The translations under genes were made by a program, and so were the position numbers. From Acidobacteriaceae bacterium (GTDB taxonomy: Bacteria > Acidobacteriota > Terriglobia > Terriglobales > Acidobacteriaceae): DNA of 64,000 nucleotides. Below the pieces are notes generated by a model. The model was given only the letters and a program-made list of their open reading frames with translations. It searched no databases and was not told the DNA's origin. This document shows positions 16,993 through 26,714 of this stretch, one piece after another; the stretch's first letter is position 1, and every line of letters starts with the position of its first letter. Where the stretch lies: assembly GCA_027452245.1 (NCBI GenBank), contig DAIDGW010000182.1, positions 21,128 to 85,127 of the forward strand, written 5' to 3'.

Positions 16993-17388
16993 AATGACTT
17001 CCTCCAAAAGTCGGGGGAGCATTGGGCTCCACTCCGCACGCCTAAACGCGCGTGTTGCGTATCCTGAATTGCGTCCCCTTAACCGAATGGGTCTAGCTGA
17101 AAGTCGCTAAGCCGGGGCTTGCGGTGACGCAACGCAAACCCGACACTCTGGGCGCCGAGAATCGTAGCGCCCGCCTTTCCTAGTACAGATCGGATGCCAA
17201 AACCGCCGCCAGGGTTTAATAGCTAAGTGCTTGAAATCAAATTAATTATAGCTCCAGTTGCGGCGGTCCGGCTGGCGCTGCTTACTTTTGCAGGGTAAAT
17301 TTGGGAAACCTGATATAAAAACTGCGTGCAACGCTCAAAGGGCAGTTCGGTCTGATCGAGCCTGCATACACCTACACAGGAGACAGCA
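16993..17388. promoter_or_regulatory. Divergent intergenic region with candidate promoter for the M20 peptidase gene
   Basis: This 396-base gap lies between two divergent exported-protein genes. A candidate promoter for the plus-strand gene is TTGCAG (17288-17293), 18 bases, GATATA (17312-17317). The stretch 17210-17260 is AT-rich relative to its surroundings. I see no ORF, tRNA or clear repeat in it. Confidence 0.35.
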
Positions 17389-18849
17389 TTGGGACTCTTT
17401 CCGGGGAGCATAAAACAATCGATTCTTCGAGCGACTCTGGCAGTTCTCTTTTCTGCTATGCCTTCAACCCTGGCGGCTGAGTCTGCGACGGAGCCACCTT
17501 CCGCGCACATTCCAGCCAGTCATCTCAATGCATATTCGAATCTGGCCGTGGAATGGATGCAGGGCTACCTGCAGACCGATACTACCAATCCTCCGGGAAA
17601 CGAAATGCGCGCTATCCGTTTCCTGAAAAAAATCCTCGACGAGGAAGGCATTGAGAATCGGGTGTTCGAATATCTTCCTGGACGCGGCGACCTGTGGGCG
17701 CGGCTTCCGCACACCACAGCCGAGTCCAAGCGGCCGATTATCCTGCTGAACCACATGGACGTTGTGACCAGTGATGCTTCCCACTGGAAGGTGTCACCGT
17801 TCAGTGGAGAGGTCAAAGATGGCTACATCTGGGGGCGTGGCGCTCAAGACATGAAGGACGAAGGCATCGCGCAGTTGGTCGCGATGGTAATGCTCAAACG
17901 CGAGAAAGTCTTGCTGGATCGTGATGTGATCTTTCTGGCGGTCAGCGACGAAGAAGCCGACGGAACCGGAACGGATTGGTTCATTGCGCATCAACGGCCG
18001 TTACTGGAAAACGCCGAGTTCCTGATCAACGAGGGCGGTGACAATCCGCTGGAGAATGGAAAGGTCAAATACGTCGGCGTGGATGTTGGCGAGAAAACGA
18101 CATTCTGGCTGCACGTTGTAGCGCATGGCCGCGCAGGGCATGGTTCGCGGCCCAATCCGGACTCCGCACCGAATCGTTTGGTTCACGCCCTTGATCGAAT
18201 TATTGCCTACCGCACGCCGTTGCGTGTGCTCCCCGTCGTGGATGAGTTCATGCGCGATATGGCGCCCAACGAACCTCCGGATCTGGCAGTCGCCTATCGC
18301 AATGTCAATAAGGCTTTGGAAGATAAGAAATTCCAGGCTCGAATTGAGCAGGATGAGTCACTCAATTTCCTGCTGCGCGACACAATTACCCTGACGATGC
18401 TGGGAGGCTCGGAGCAGACCAATGTAATTCCAGCGGAGGCATGGGCAAATCTGGACGTTCGCATACTCCCCGGAGGGCATCCGGAGGAACTGCTGGCCGC
18501 TTTGCGAAAAGTGGTGGATGATCCAAATGTGAGCATCGAACCGCTGAACAAGCAATTCCGGATAGCGAATTATTCTCCGACTGATACCATCTTGTTTGCG
18601 GCTATTCAGAAGGTCACCGCTTCTTATTTTCCGGGAGCGCCGGTGGTTCCGTATATCACCAGCGGATACGACGAAAATCAGCGCTATCGTCCGCTCGGCA
18701 TCAATTCCTATGGCTTCAATCCTTATACAGCCACCGAAGAAGAAGGAAACACGGAGCATGGTGACAACGAACGCATTCGGCTGGAAGAAGTGCGCCGGGG
18801 TCCGAGAGTGATGTTCGATGTAGTCACGGATGTGGCTGCAGCAGAGTAA
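17389..18849 (+). CDS. Exported M20/M28-type zinc peptidase
   Basis: A 486-residue metallopeptidase of the M20 family (carboxypeptidase/deacylase type). The start is TTG, with AGGAG about 8 bases upstream, giving a signal peptide (SIKQSILRATLAVLFSAMPS, cleaved near LAAES). Zinc-site landmarks are the HMDVV motif (first His and the following Asp), WGRGAQDMKDEG (bridging Asp), SDEEADGTGTDWF (general-base Glu-Glu) and the C-terminal TEEEGNTEHGDNERI (final His). A dimerisation insert begins near VGEKTTFWLHVVAHGRAGHG. The substrate cannot be read from sequence; a peptide or N-acyl amino acid in the periplasm is likely. It is convergent with the dGTPase gene. Confidence 0.9.
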   Translation: MGLFPGSIKQSILRATLAVLFSAMPSTLAAESATEPPSAHIPASHLNAYSNLAVEWMQGYLQTDTTNPPGNEMRAIRFLKKILDEEGIENRVFEYLPGRGDLWARLPHTTAESKRPIILLNHMDVVTSDASHWKVSPFSGEVKDGYIWGRGAQDMKDEGIAQLVAMVMLKREKVLLDRDVIFLAVSDEEADGTGTDWFIAHQRPLLENAEFLINEGGDNPLENGKVKYVGVDVGEKTTFWLHVVAHGRAGHGSRPNPDSAPNRLVHALDRIIAYRTPLRVLPVVDEFMRDMAPNEPPDLAVAYRNVNKALEDKKFQARIEQDESLNFLLRDTITLTMLGGSEQTNVIPAEAWANLDVRILPGGHPEELLAALRKVVDDPNVSIEPLNKQFRIANYSPTDTILFAAIQKVTASYFPGAPVVPYITSGYDENQRYRPLGINSYGFNPYTATEEEGNTEHGDNERIRLEEVRRGPRVMFDVVTDVAAAE

Positions 18850-18868
18850 CTCCCGCTCCGTTCTGAAT

Positions 18869-19981
18869 TCATCCGCAATGGCGCTCGTACTGCTCGATGA
18901 TGAAGTTGTCGGTCATGCCTGCGATATAGTCACAAATAACGCGCGGCAGAGTGTCTTCATGGGCTTTTTCCTGATATGCGCCAGGAAGCGAGGACGGATA
19001 TTTCATCCAGAAAGCGAACAACTCGCTGACGACGCGCTCGGCATCGATTTTCTCTCCCGCCAATGATGGGCTGTAATAGAGATTCTCGTGCAGAAAATCT
19101 TTGGCTTGCCTGCGCTCGGCTTCAACTTCAGGACTGAAGGCTGCCAGTCGTTCTGCATATCCTCGGATTTCGGCCAGGCTACGAATTCCCGCTGAGTGCA
19201 CACGAGCCTTTGTGTTCTGAATCAGGTCGCTCACCATGCGATTCAACATGCGGCGCAAAGCTTCATTGAAGAGCAGCTTTTCCTGCGTGTCGGGATATAA
19301 ACGCTCCACTTCGGGGAAGAACTTCTCGAAGATCGGAACGCCGCCGCGAATCTGCGCCAGCGAGAGCAGTCGCGATTCGTAACCGTCATCGAGATCGGCG
19401 GTGTTGTAGGCAATTTCGTCGGTCAAGTCGATCAACTGGGCTTCGAGCGGCGGACGCTCATGGAGAAGATATTCGGACAGTTCCGGATGCTCACTGCTGG
19501 TGTAGTCGCGCGAATGCTTAATGATCCCTTCGCGAACCTCGAACGTGAGGTTCAGTCCCGGGAATGCGGCATACCGCTGTTCAAAAGCCTCTACGATTCG
19601 CAAGGCGTGCAGGTTGTGATCGAAGTATGATCCCTGCGTGCGCATGGCAGTGTCCAATGCCTTTTCTCCCGCGTGGCCGAAGGGAGGGTGTCCGATATCG
19701 TGAACTAGAGCGAGGGCTTCAGCTAGATCTACATTCAGATTTAATGCGCCGGCGATGGTGCGGGAGATCTGCGCGACCTCCAGCGTATGCGTCAGCCGGT
19801 TGCGAAAGTGGTCGGAGTAGCGGCGTGTGAAAACCTGCGTCTTGGCTTCGAGACGCCGGAAGGCACGGGCATGGATCACCCGGTCCCGGTCGCGCTGGAA
19901 TTCGTTCCGGTAGGGATGCATCGGTTCCGGGTGGCGGCGTCCGCGGGAATCTTCGACGTGCACCGCGTAGCCAGCCAGCAT
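18869..19981 (-). CDS. dgt: Deoxyguanosinetriphosphate triphosphohydrolase-like protein
   Basis: A 370-residue HD-domain protein of the short (type 2) dNTPase group, which cleaves dNTPs to deoxynucleoside and triphosphate. N-terminal RVIHARAFRRLEAKTQVF and FRNRLTHTLEVAQISRTIA place the first His at residue 65; the HD pair is at 94-95 (LVHDIGHPPFGHAGEKALD). YNTADLDDGYESRLLS carries the downstream metal-site Asp. The ATG at 19981 gives the usual length. It could balance dNTP pools; it ends close to the convergent M20 peptidase gene and shares no clear operon with the upstream TPR gene (64 bases apart). Confidence 0.92.
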   Translation of the reverse strand: MLAGYAVHVEDSRGRRHPEPMHPYRNEFQRDRDRVIHARAFRRLEAKTQVFTRRYSDHFRNRLTHTLEVAQISRTIAGALNLNVDLAEALALVHDIGHPPFGHAGEKALDTAMRTQGSYFDHNLHALRIVEAFEQRYAAFPGLNLTFEVREGIIKHSRDYTSSEHPELSEYLLHERPPLEAQLIDLTDEIAYNTADLDDGYESRLLSLAQIRGGVPIFEKFFPEVERLYPDTQEKLLFNEALRRMLNRMVSDLIQNTKARVHSAGIRSLAEIRGYAERLAAFSPEVEAERRQAKDFLHENLYYSPSLAGEKIDAERVVSELFAFWMKYPSSLPGAYQEKAHEDTLPRVICDYIAGMTDNFIIEQYERHCG

Positions 19982-20044
19982 GCACGGAGTGTATCAGAGC
20001 GGGAGCCGAATGATCAGAACCAGGTTTTGAAGTCCTGCTGAGTG

Positions 20045-22105
20045 CTACTGCTGTTTTTGCGATTCTTCGCGAGCAAGCCGAACTCTCGCCGCATCCAGCT
20101 TCTGCTGCGTCTTCGCGAGTTCTTCGGTGTCTACCTCGGGAGCCACCGTCTTACCCCACTCCTGGACAGCGCGCTGCCAGTGGTCGGCGGCGAGTTTCAG
20201 GCGGCCTGTCTTCTGGTAAAGATCGCCCAGGTGCTCTTGTACTGTGGGGTCGCTCTGCATGAGGGAGCAGGCCTTGCTGAGGTTTGCCTCCGCCAAATCG
20301 TACTTGCCCATCTTGTAGTACACCCACCCGAGCGAATCCAGATAGGCTCCGTTGCTGGGATCAAGGCTGACGGCTTCTTTGATGTAGTTAAGCGATTCTT
20401 CAAGTTTCACACCGCGGTCGGCATTCATGTAGCCCAAATAGTTCAGGACCACAGCGCTCTGCGGGTCGATAACCAGAACTTTCTTAAACTCGGCCTCGGC
20501 TTCATCGTACTTTTTCTGACGCTCGTACGTGGAGCCGCGCAGGAAGTAAACGTATGACTTGTCTTCGGGTTTGGTTGAAAGTGCTTCTGCCTTATCCAGA
20601 GCCTGTTCGGCATCTTTCCAGCGCTTCAGCCGAGTGTTCATTTGCGCTAAGGCGATGTAGACATCACGATCATCCGCGTTGCCCTTCAGCATCGAACGAA
20701 CGTCGGCGAGAGCCTTATCCGCTTCCCCAGTATCGGCCAGTTGCGAATCGAGCACCATGCGGAGTCCGCGGCTGTTGGGCAGCTTCTGAACCGCTTCACG
20801 AGCTACCGCGGTCGCCTGCGACCATTGCTTCGCTTCCCGGTAGGTGTCGATCATATTCTGATATCCGCGTTCGGCATTGTCATCGCCAAGAGTCAACATC
20901 TTGCGGAAGGTATCGACCGCCGCAGGATAGTTCTGTTCTTCGCGATAGACGGTGCCCAGGCGTTCAATAAAGATGGCGCGGTTCGTGCGGTCTGCCTGGC
21001 TGTAGTTCGAATCGGGCCGCTCGGTGCGGGTGACGAGATCCTGCAGGAGCTTTGCCGCATCGTCATAGCGTCCCTGGGCCTCATAAACCGCAGCCATGTT
21101 GTATGGGACGTCGAGCGAGTCGGGAACCATACTGTCGGCCTTTTTCAGGTTCTCGAGCGCCTGGTCAAACTTGCCCTGACGGCGGTAGATCTCGGCCATG
21201 CGCACATAGCTTTGCGCATCTTCGGGATTGGCGTCGACGATTACTTTGTACTGTTCGAGAGCCGCTTCAGTCTGCCCATCATTGAGCAGGTTCTCAGCCA
21301 AGCCGCGAATCGCATCGAGGTTATCGCGATCAAGCTGAATTGATTTCCGGAACGCCTCGATGGCGTGCTTGTAGTCTTTGCGCTGCTCGTAGGTCGTGCC
21401 CAGAGCGGAATAAAGCTTGGCGGAACGGGAAGCATCCGGTACAGCGCTCAGGACCTGCAGGGCGCGGTTGGTGTCTCCCTCATCGGTATAGAGGATCGCC
21501 AGAGTTGTGACCGCTTCTTCTGACGTCGGGTCCAGCTTGACGGCAGTCTTCAGCTCCGATTCTGCTCTTTCAAGGTCGTTATCGAGGCGATATAACCGAC
21601 CCAGCAGAAGATGATCATCCACGCTCTTGGGCTCGATCTTGACGATATCTTCGTACTGCTCGATGGCGAGCTTTAGAACATTTTCGGATCCGTTGCCGCC
21701 TGGCATGTCGCCCAGCGATCGCAAGTAGATTCGCCCCAGCAGTTTGTGCGCTTCCAGATTATTGGGATCGTTCTTGAGGATGTCTTGCGCCTGCATGACG
21801 GCATCGCGGATGCGGCCGGTCTTCACATAGAGTTCGGCCAGGCTCGACGTCAGGAATTCCGATGTGGGATCGGCTTCAATCGCCTTGCGGTACTCGTCAA
21901 TCGCCTTCCCTGCTAGTTCACTGCGGCCATATGAGGTCACCTGCTCCTCATACATATGTCCCAGTGCGTAGTGGTAGTAGGCAGCGCTCCGGTCCGGCGT
22001 CTTTGACGTGTTCGTCGTCGAGGCTGGGGTGGACGAGGCAGTTTGTGCGAACGCAGCAGCCGAAGCCACGGCAACGACAACGAACGGGCGAATGAATCTT
22101 TTCAT
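20045..22105 (-). CDS. Exported TPR-repeat protein
   Basis: A 686-residue protein starting at ATG 22105 (AGGAAAAGC just upstream; an in-frame start at 22141 is less likely), with a signal peptide (KRFIRPFVVVAVASAAAFAQ). From residue about 45 to the end it consists of at least twelve TPR units, e.g. YYHYALGHMYEEQVTSYGRS, DAVMQAQDILKNDPNNLEAH and LDSLGWVYYKMGKYDLAEAN. The family (BamD-, PilF- or YrrB-like superhelices) acts as a scaffold, here in the periplasm. The last 40 residues are charged. No catalytic domain is seen, and the neighbours do not reveal a partner. Confidence 0.88.
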   Translation of the reverse strand: MKRFIRPFVVVAVASAAAFAQTASSTPASTTNTSKTPDRSAAYYHYALGHMYEEQVTSYGRSELAGKAIDEYRKAIEADPTSEFLTSSLAELYVKTGRIRDAVMQAQDILKNDPNNLEAHKLLGRIYLRSLGDMPGGNGSENVLKLAIEQYEDIVKIEPKSVDDHLLLGRLYRLDNDLERAESELKTAVKLDPTSEEAVTTLAILYTDEGDTNRALQVLSAVPDASRSAKLYSALGTTYEQRKDYKHAIEAFRKSIQLDRDNLDAIRGLAENLLNDGQTEAALEQYKVIVDANPEDAQSYVRMAEIYRRQGKFDQALENLKKADSMVPDSLDVPYNMAAVYEAQGRYDDAAKLLQDLVTRTERPDSNYSQADRTNRAIFIERLGTVYREEQNYPAAVDTFRKMLTLGDDNAERGYQNMIDTYREAKQWSQATAVAREAVQKLPNSRGLRMVLDSQLADTGEADKALADVRSMLKGNADDRDVYIALAQMNTRLKRWKDAEQALDKAEALSTKPEDKSYVYFLRGSTYERQKKYDEAEAEFKKVLVIDPQSAVVLNYLGYMNADRGVKLEESLNYIKEAVSLDPSNGAYLDSLGWVYYKMGKYDLAEANLSKACSLMQSDPTVQEHLGDLYQKTGRLKLAADHWQRAVQEWGKTVAPEVDTEELAKTQQKLDAARVRLAREESQKQQ

Positions 22106-22355
22106 GCTTTTCCTGGACGTGGAACGCAATCCCGAAACCATAGCGGGTTGGATGCAGAACCGCCTCGGGTAGGGTGCTTTTATTGTAAATCGCCCAGGCA
22201 GGGATTTGGGGGAAAAAGGCCAGAATTGATTGCAAAGTTCTGTAATCGAAAGGCCAGCAATCTGCGGCAGACTTTAGAACGAATTTGAAACTAAATTTCA
22301 CTTGCAACGCGTAGAGAATTTCATCAGATTGACTCGTATTGCGGCTTAATTTCAC

Positions 22356-23921
22356 TCAGTGGCGAAAATGCCGGACGCCAGTAAACAGCATAGCTAAGCC
22401 CAGACGGTCAGCCGCTGCAATGACCTCAGGATCACGCTGCGAGCCGCCAGGTTGGATGATTGCCGTTGCTCCGGCATTGGCAATCTCTTCGACTCCGTCG
22501 GGAAAGGGGAAGAAAGCGTCGGAAGCGGCGACCGTTCCTTTGAGCGGAAGCTGCGCTTTCATGGCACCAATCTTTGCCGCGTCAACGCGGCTCATCTGCC
22601 CGGCGCCTACGCCCACCGTCTGGCCTTCACGGGCATACACAATGGCGTTTGACTTGACGTGTTTGCAAACCTTCCAGGCAAAAAGCAAAGCGCGTTTTTC
22701 TTCCGGAGTCGGTGGGCGCTTAGTCACTACTTTCAGTTCCGCCTCCCGCAAGGAATGAACGTCGGTATCCTGCACCAGGATGCCTCCCGAGACGTTCTTG
22801 AGAACCCAGCGCTGCGGGGCAGCCTTGACTTCTACCAATCGCAGGTTTTTCTTGGAAGCGAATTTCGCCTTGGCGGCTTCATCGAAGGCTGGGGCCGCGA
22901 TCACTTCCAGGAAGAGCTTGTGCATTTCTTCGGCCGCTTCGGCGTCCACCGTACTGTTCACGCCAATGACTCCGCCAAAGGCTGAGACTGGATCGCACTC
23001 CAATGCGCGCTTATAAGCTTCCGCGAGAGTTTTCCCGCTCGCGGCGCCGCATGGGTTGGTGTGCTTGATAATCGCGCACACCGTCTCATCGAATTCCTGC
23101 GCCAGATCCCAGGCAGCTTGGAGATCGACGATATTGTTGTAGGACAGTTCTTTTCCCTGCAATTGATGAGCATTGGCCACGCCTGTTCGTGAGCCATCGG
23201 AATACATTGCCGCTTTCTGGTGCGGATTTTCGCCATAGCGGAGATCGAGAGCCTTTTTGAACGAGAGCCGCAGCACCGACGGAAACCCGCCTTGCGCCTC
23301 CGGCAATTTGAAATCTTGCGGGTTCACTTGGTCGAGCGTCGAGGCGATGGCAGAGTCGTAAGCTGCGGTCGTCGCAAAGGCTTTCTGCGCCAACCGCCAT
23401 CTCGTCGCAAGCGAAAGCGAACCACCGGACTTCCCCATCTCTTCCGCAATCGCATCGTAGTCCGCCGGCGAGGTTACGATGGCGACATCCTGATAGTTTT
23501 TCGCCGCGGATCGAATCATCGACGGTCCGCCGATATCGATGTTTTCGATCACTTCATCGAGATGCACGCCCGGCTTGGCCGCCGTTTTTTCAAAGGCGTA
23601 GAGATTCACAACCACCATGTCGATCGGCAGAATGCCGTGTTCCGCAATTGCGCTCGTATGCCTGGGATCGCTGCGCCGATGCAGGATTCCTCCGTGCACT
23701 TTGGGATGCAGCGTCTTCACGCGCCCGTCGAGCATCTCCGGAAATCCTGTGAGGTCGGAAATATCCTTCACCGCAACGCCCGATTCGCGCAGCAGTTTGG
23801 CCGTGCCGCCGGTTGAAATGAGCTCGACTCCGAGTTTGGCGAGCCGCCGCGCAAACTCGACCAGTCCGGTCTTGTCGGTAACACTAAGAATGGCGCGCTG
23901 AATCTTTGCTGCTGGGGACAT
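22356..23921 (-). CDS. purH: Bifunctional IMP cyclohydrolase / AICAR formyltransferase PurH
   Basis: A 521-residue enzyme for the last two steps of IMP synthesis. The N-terminal MGS-like cyclohydrolase domain shows [39 protein letters not shown] and [15 protein letters not shown] (about residues 12-85). The C-terminal transformylase domain shows [29 protein letters not shown] and [20 protein letters not shown]. Length and all motifs are standard. The gene stands alone: no other pur gene is adjacent, and the gaps on both sides (about 155 and 250 bases) contain only a weak hairpin at 24002-24018. Confidence 0.97.
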   Translation of the reverse strand: MSPAAKIQRAILSVTDKTGLVEFARRLAKLGVELISTGGTAKLLRESGVAVKDISDLTGFPEMLDGRVKTLHPKVHGGILHRRSDPRHTSAIAEHGILPIDMVVVNLYAFEKTAAKPGVHLDEVIENIDIGGPSMIRSAAKNYQDVAIVTSPADYDAIAEEMGKSGGSLSLATRWRLAQKAFATTAAYDSAIASTLDQVNPQDFKLPEAQGGFPSVLRLSFKKALDLRYGENPHQKAAMYSDGSRTGVANAHQLQGKELSYNNIVDLQAAWDLAQEFDETVCAIIKHTNPCGAASGKTLAEAYKRALECDPVSAFGGVIGVNSTVDAEAAEEMHKLFLEVIAAPAFDEAAKAKFASKKNLRLVEVKAAPQRWVLKNVSGGILVQDTDVHSLREAELKVVTKRPPTPEEKRALLFAWKVCKHVKSNAIVYAREGQTVGVGAGQMSRVDAAKIGAMKAQLPLKGTVAASDAFFPFPDGVEEIANAGATAIIQPGGSQRDPEVIAAADRLGLAMLFTGVRHFRH

Positions 23922-24075
23922 GCTGGCCTCAAGTGGAAGATCGTGCTGCGGTATGACCAGAAATTCTAACAGCTTGGAGTGGGAGCCGTGACTGTCGCCT
24001 GACTTTCTCTTAGAAAGTTTAGGACGATTGGAGTACCAGAATTTGAATGCGCCGGCCTGAAGACGACCCTGAGCT

Positions 24076-24699
24076 CTAGGTCTTTGCCTTGGCTTTCAAC
24101 TTCACATGTCCTTCCGCCAATTCCACCGAGTATTCGACGTTCTCGCACTTGTATTGTTTCCGGATCTGCTGCGTTTTCTTGTGGACGAACGACGTAAACG
24201 AATCGAAGTTGCCCGTGACGTTCTCGCCTGCTTTTTTCTTGGCGGCTACGAGCGTGTTGTAAAGCCGTTCCAGTTGCTCGCGGTCCGCCTGGTCGGCATC
24301 GTGTACCGTGAAATTTTGCGAAGTCTGCGCCCCTGCCGCAGCGGCTGCCGCTTTCGCCAGTCCGTAAACCTGCGGATGTTTCGGCGCGTGCTCTTCTTCC
24401 CGCACTCCCTGAATTGAGAGCAGCGCGTCCTGCGGGCGTCGGTATCCTTCTTCCCGAATCCGAGATTTCTTGCGCCACAAATCGCTGTAGATCGCGTACC
24501 GCTGCGCCATTTCGTTAAAGCGAAAGCGCTGCGAAAAATTCATGCGGCCGCCGTCAGAAAACTTCCGCAACAGGCTCAACACCTTCCATTCGATATCGGT
24601 CGGCGGCTTCTTCGTGGGATTGCTGAAGTAGATTTCGTACTCAATCTTCAGCCGCCGAAGCTGTGAGTCCAGAACGTTTAGTTCCTCGTCGGTGGTCAC
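24076..24699 (-). CDS. Conserved protein resembling the MXAN_5187 C-terminal family
   Basis: A 207-residue soluble protein of unknown function. The N-terminal half (LNVLDSQLRRLKIEYEIYFS, NPTKKPPTDIEWKVLSLLRK, FRFNEMAQRYAIYSDLWRKK) resembles, from memory, a domain described from Myxococcus (MXAN_5187 C-terminal). The second half has an Ala-rich linker and a basic end (FVHKKTQQIRKQYKCENVEY). No enzyme motif, signal peptide or membrane helix is seen. It is followed upstream by a 170-base gap and an XRE regulator in the same direction. Function is not known to me; the family assignment is tentative. Confidence 0.6.
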   Translation of the reverse strand: MTTDEELNVLDSQLRRLKIEYEIYFSNPTKKPPTDIEWKVLSLLRKFSDGGRMNFSQRFRFNEMAQRYAIYSDLWRKKSRIREEGYRRPQDALLSIQGVREEEHAPKHPQVYGLAKAAAAAAGAQTSQNFTVHDADQADREQLERLYNTLVAAKKKAGENVTGNFDSFTSFVHKKTQQIRKQYKCENVEYSVELAEGHVKLKAKAKT

Positions 24700-24869
24700 A
24701 CGAATCTCCCGCGAACAGTCTAGGGTCTTGGGGTTGTAATGGCGAGGTTCCCGACGGTCACGGAAGGCATGGTACGAAAGTAAGGTGAGTGTGACGCGTA
24801 CCCGCTAATTCGTTACTTCTTTGGCCTTGCCCGGGAGCAGTTTACGGTCCTAAAAACTGGACGGAATGC

Positions 24870-25247
24870 CTATCGGCCCGTGCTCGATGCCATTTTCCGG
24901 ACCATAGCCAGTACGAGCTTGCGGTCGCTGTCGTTAAGATTTGTAGCGTAGCGCCGAATCTGGCTCAGGAACCGTACTTCGTCATCCGAAAGTTGTGGCA
25001 AGCCTTTCGAGCCATTTGCATGATTCGAGTCGGAGAAAAATTGCGAGAGCGGAAGATCCATCGCCCCTGCAATCTTCGAAAGCGTATCGAGGGAGGGAAT
25101 GGTGTGTCCGTTTTCCACTCGCGAAAGGTAGCAGCGCAATAGGCCGGTACGCTTTTCGATGTCGCCCTGGGACATTCCCTTTTGCAGCCGGTAGTTTCGG
25201 ATGGTCTCACCGATATTCATGGTAGGAAGCATTGCAGAATGCGCCAT
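24870..25247 (-). CDS. XRE-family helix-turn-helix regulator
   Basis: A 125-residue regulator from ATG 25247, chosen because GGAG lies 8 bases upstream; in-frame ATGs at 25232 and 25220 are also possible. Residues about 10-65 are a Cro/CI-type HTH (IGETIRNYRLQKGMSQGDIE, KRTGLLRCYLSRVENGHTIP, SLDTLSKIAGAMDLPLSQFF). The C-terminal 50 residues (LSDDEVRFLSQIRRYATNLN, DSDRKLVLAMVRKM) are helical and probably dimerise. No ligand domain is present. The target is unknown; the gene is divergent from nothing, as its neighbours run in the same direction. Confidence 0.85.
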   Translation of the reverse strand: MAHSAMLPTMNIGETIRNYRLQKGMSQGDIEKRTGLLRCYLSRVENGHTIPSLDTLSKIAGAMDLPLSQFFSDSNHANGSKGLPQLSDDEVRFLSQIRRYATNLNDSDRKLVLAMVRKMASSTGR

Positions 25248-25386
25248 AGTAACCACTCCGCCATCGTCTGGCAAGCGAAAATTAACGCCACGCCCAACCA
25301 CTCAGGACATGGATAGTGTACTCACGGCATTGAAAGAATATTTATCCAGCGTATAAATAAGCAAATTCCATCGATGAACACTGATG

Positions 25387-26130
25387 TTACTTCTTCAAAT
25401 TGTCTGCAAGAAAATGCACAGTCAGATCCCACGCATCCGCCGCATCAGCAGGCCGATATCCGTCTTTGTTGTTGGGATTCTCAAAGGCATGCCCGGCATC
25501 GGGGTAGATTTTCACTTCCATCTTCTTCCCCATCGACTTGAGTTGCTCCGCAAATCTGTCGACGTCTTCGGGGGTAATGCCGCGATCCTGTCCTCCAAAA
25601 ATTCCCAGAATCGGCGCATGAATTTTCTTTAGTGTGTCAGGATCGGTCGCCAGGTGGCCGTAATTGATGACATCCGCCGCTAAGGCAGGCTCAAGCAAAG
25701 CTACATCCAGCGCGTAGCCCCCGCCCATGCACCATCCGATGGCGCCAATACGATTCTTTTTCACGTCCGGCTGCGACGTCAGGTAGTCGAAGGCTGCTTT
25801 CAGATCGCGATTCGCGCGGTCTTCCGGCACTCCGCGCATCAGTTCGTGTGCGAGGTCGGGAGTCGCAGCCACCTTTCCGCGATATAGATCGACGGCGAGC
25901 GCAACATATCCTTGGTCGGAAAGTTTCGAGGTTTGCTCTTTGACCCAATCGTTCAATCCCCACCATTCGTGAATGACAATCAATGCCGGGAATGGACCTT
26001 TGCCGGCGGGCGTGTAGAGTATGCCTTGCACCGTTTCGTCGCCGCTTTTGTAGGAGATTCGCTTTCCGTCTGCGGCAAATGCGGAAACTGTCAGCAGGAT
26101 CAGAGCAAGCAGTGTCCAAGATTGTTTCAT
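25387..26130 (-). CDS. Exported dienelactone hydrolase-family protein
   Basis: A 247-residue alpha/beta hydrolase. The ATG at 26130 has AGGAG 7 bases upstream and opens a signal peptide (MKQSWTLLALILLTVSAFAA). The Cys nucleophile is in IGWCMGGGYA (C134), the Asp in FGGQDRGI (D182) and the His in DAGHAFENP (H214), the full DLH triad; the oxyanion-side motif IHEWWGLND (about 53-61) is also typical. DLH enzymes hydrolyse dienelactones in chloroaromatic breakdown, but many relatives act on other esters, and an exported form argues for another substrate. Its start is 12 bases after the GNAT stop, so the two are probably co-transcribed. Confidence 0.9.
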   Translation of the reverse strand: MKQSWTLLALILLTVSAFAADGKRISYKSGDETVQGILYTPAGKGPFPALIVIHEWWGLNDWVKEQTSKLSDQGYVALAVDLYRGKVAATPDLAHELMRGVPEDRANRDLKAAFDYLTSQPDVKKNRIGAIGWCMGGGYALDVALLEPALAADVINYGHLATDPDTLKKIHAPILGIFGGQDRGITPEDVDRFAEQLKSMGKKMEVKIYPDAGHAFENPNNKDGYRPADAADAWDLTVHFLADNLKK

Positions 26131-26142
26131 GATCTTCTCCTG

Positions 26143-26667
26143 CTAGAGACTGAGTTCCATGTACAGGGTGCCCGCCATGGGATTGAGACGGTAGGGCTCA
26201 ATTTCCTTGAAACCCAGTCGGTGATATAAGGCAACCGCATCCCTCATGACCGGTTCGACCGTGTCGAGCCGCATCCGACGATAGCCAATTTGACGCGCTT
26301 CGGCGATTAAATGTTCCACGACCGCGCGGCCTAATCCCTTACCGCGAAAATCTCCACGAATATACAACCGCTTCATCTCACAGGTATCGGCATTGATCTT
26401 GTGCAGTGCGACACAGCCGGCGATTTTTTCTTGAAAGTTCACCAAAAACAAACGGCCCTCGGGTGCAGCATAGTCTCCGGGCAGTTCTGCCAACTCTTTG
26501 TCGAAGTTCTGAAAGCAGAGGCTGAAGCCTAGTGACTGGGCGTACTCAAGGAAGAGTTCGCGCACCAGTGAAATTTCCGATGCAGACACAGCAGGATAAA
26601 TCGCCAGCCCACTGAGGCTGGAACCCCGCGAGGAAGATTTTTCGCGTAACTCAGTGGAATCTGCCAT
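26143..26667 (-). CDS. GNAT-family N-acetyltransferase
   Basis: A 174-residue acetyltransferase from ATG 26667; an upstream TTG (26697) would add ten basic residues and is less likely. The acetyl-CoA site is MKRLYIRGDFRGKGLGRAVV (motif A, R/Q-x-x-G-x-G/A near RGKGLG), followed by EHLIAEARQIGYRRMRLDTV and YHRLGFKEIEPY (motif B). The substrate is not evident; small molecules or N-terminal residues are both possible. It lies between fabG and the dienelactone hydrolase gene, 12 bases from the latter. Confidence 0.87.
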   Translation of the reverse strand: MADSTELREKSSSRGSSLSGLAIYPAVSASEISLVRELFLEYAQSLGFSLCFQNFDKELAELPGDYAAPEGRLFLVNFQEKIAGCVALHKINADTCEMKRLYIRGDFRGKGLGRAVVEHLIAEARQIGYRRMRLDTVEPVMRDAVALYHRLGFKEIEPYRLNPMAGTLYMELSL

Positions 26668-26714
26668 AACTCTGGCCCTGATTTTTCGTTTCCCCAATCC
26701 TCTGGTGAGACCTG

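Noticed and set aside
23966..24478. A 170-residue minus-strand frame overlapping the MXAN_5187-like gene
   Set aside because: Out of frame with the conserved protein and Arg/Gly/Ala-rich without domains.
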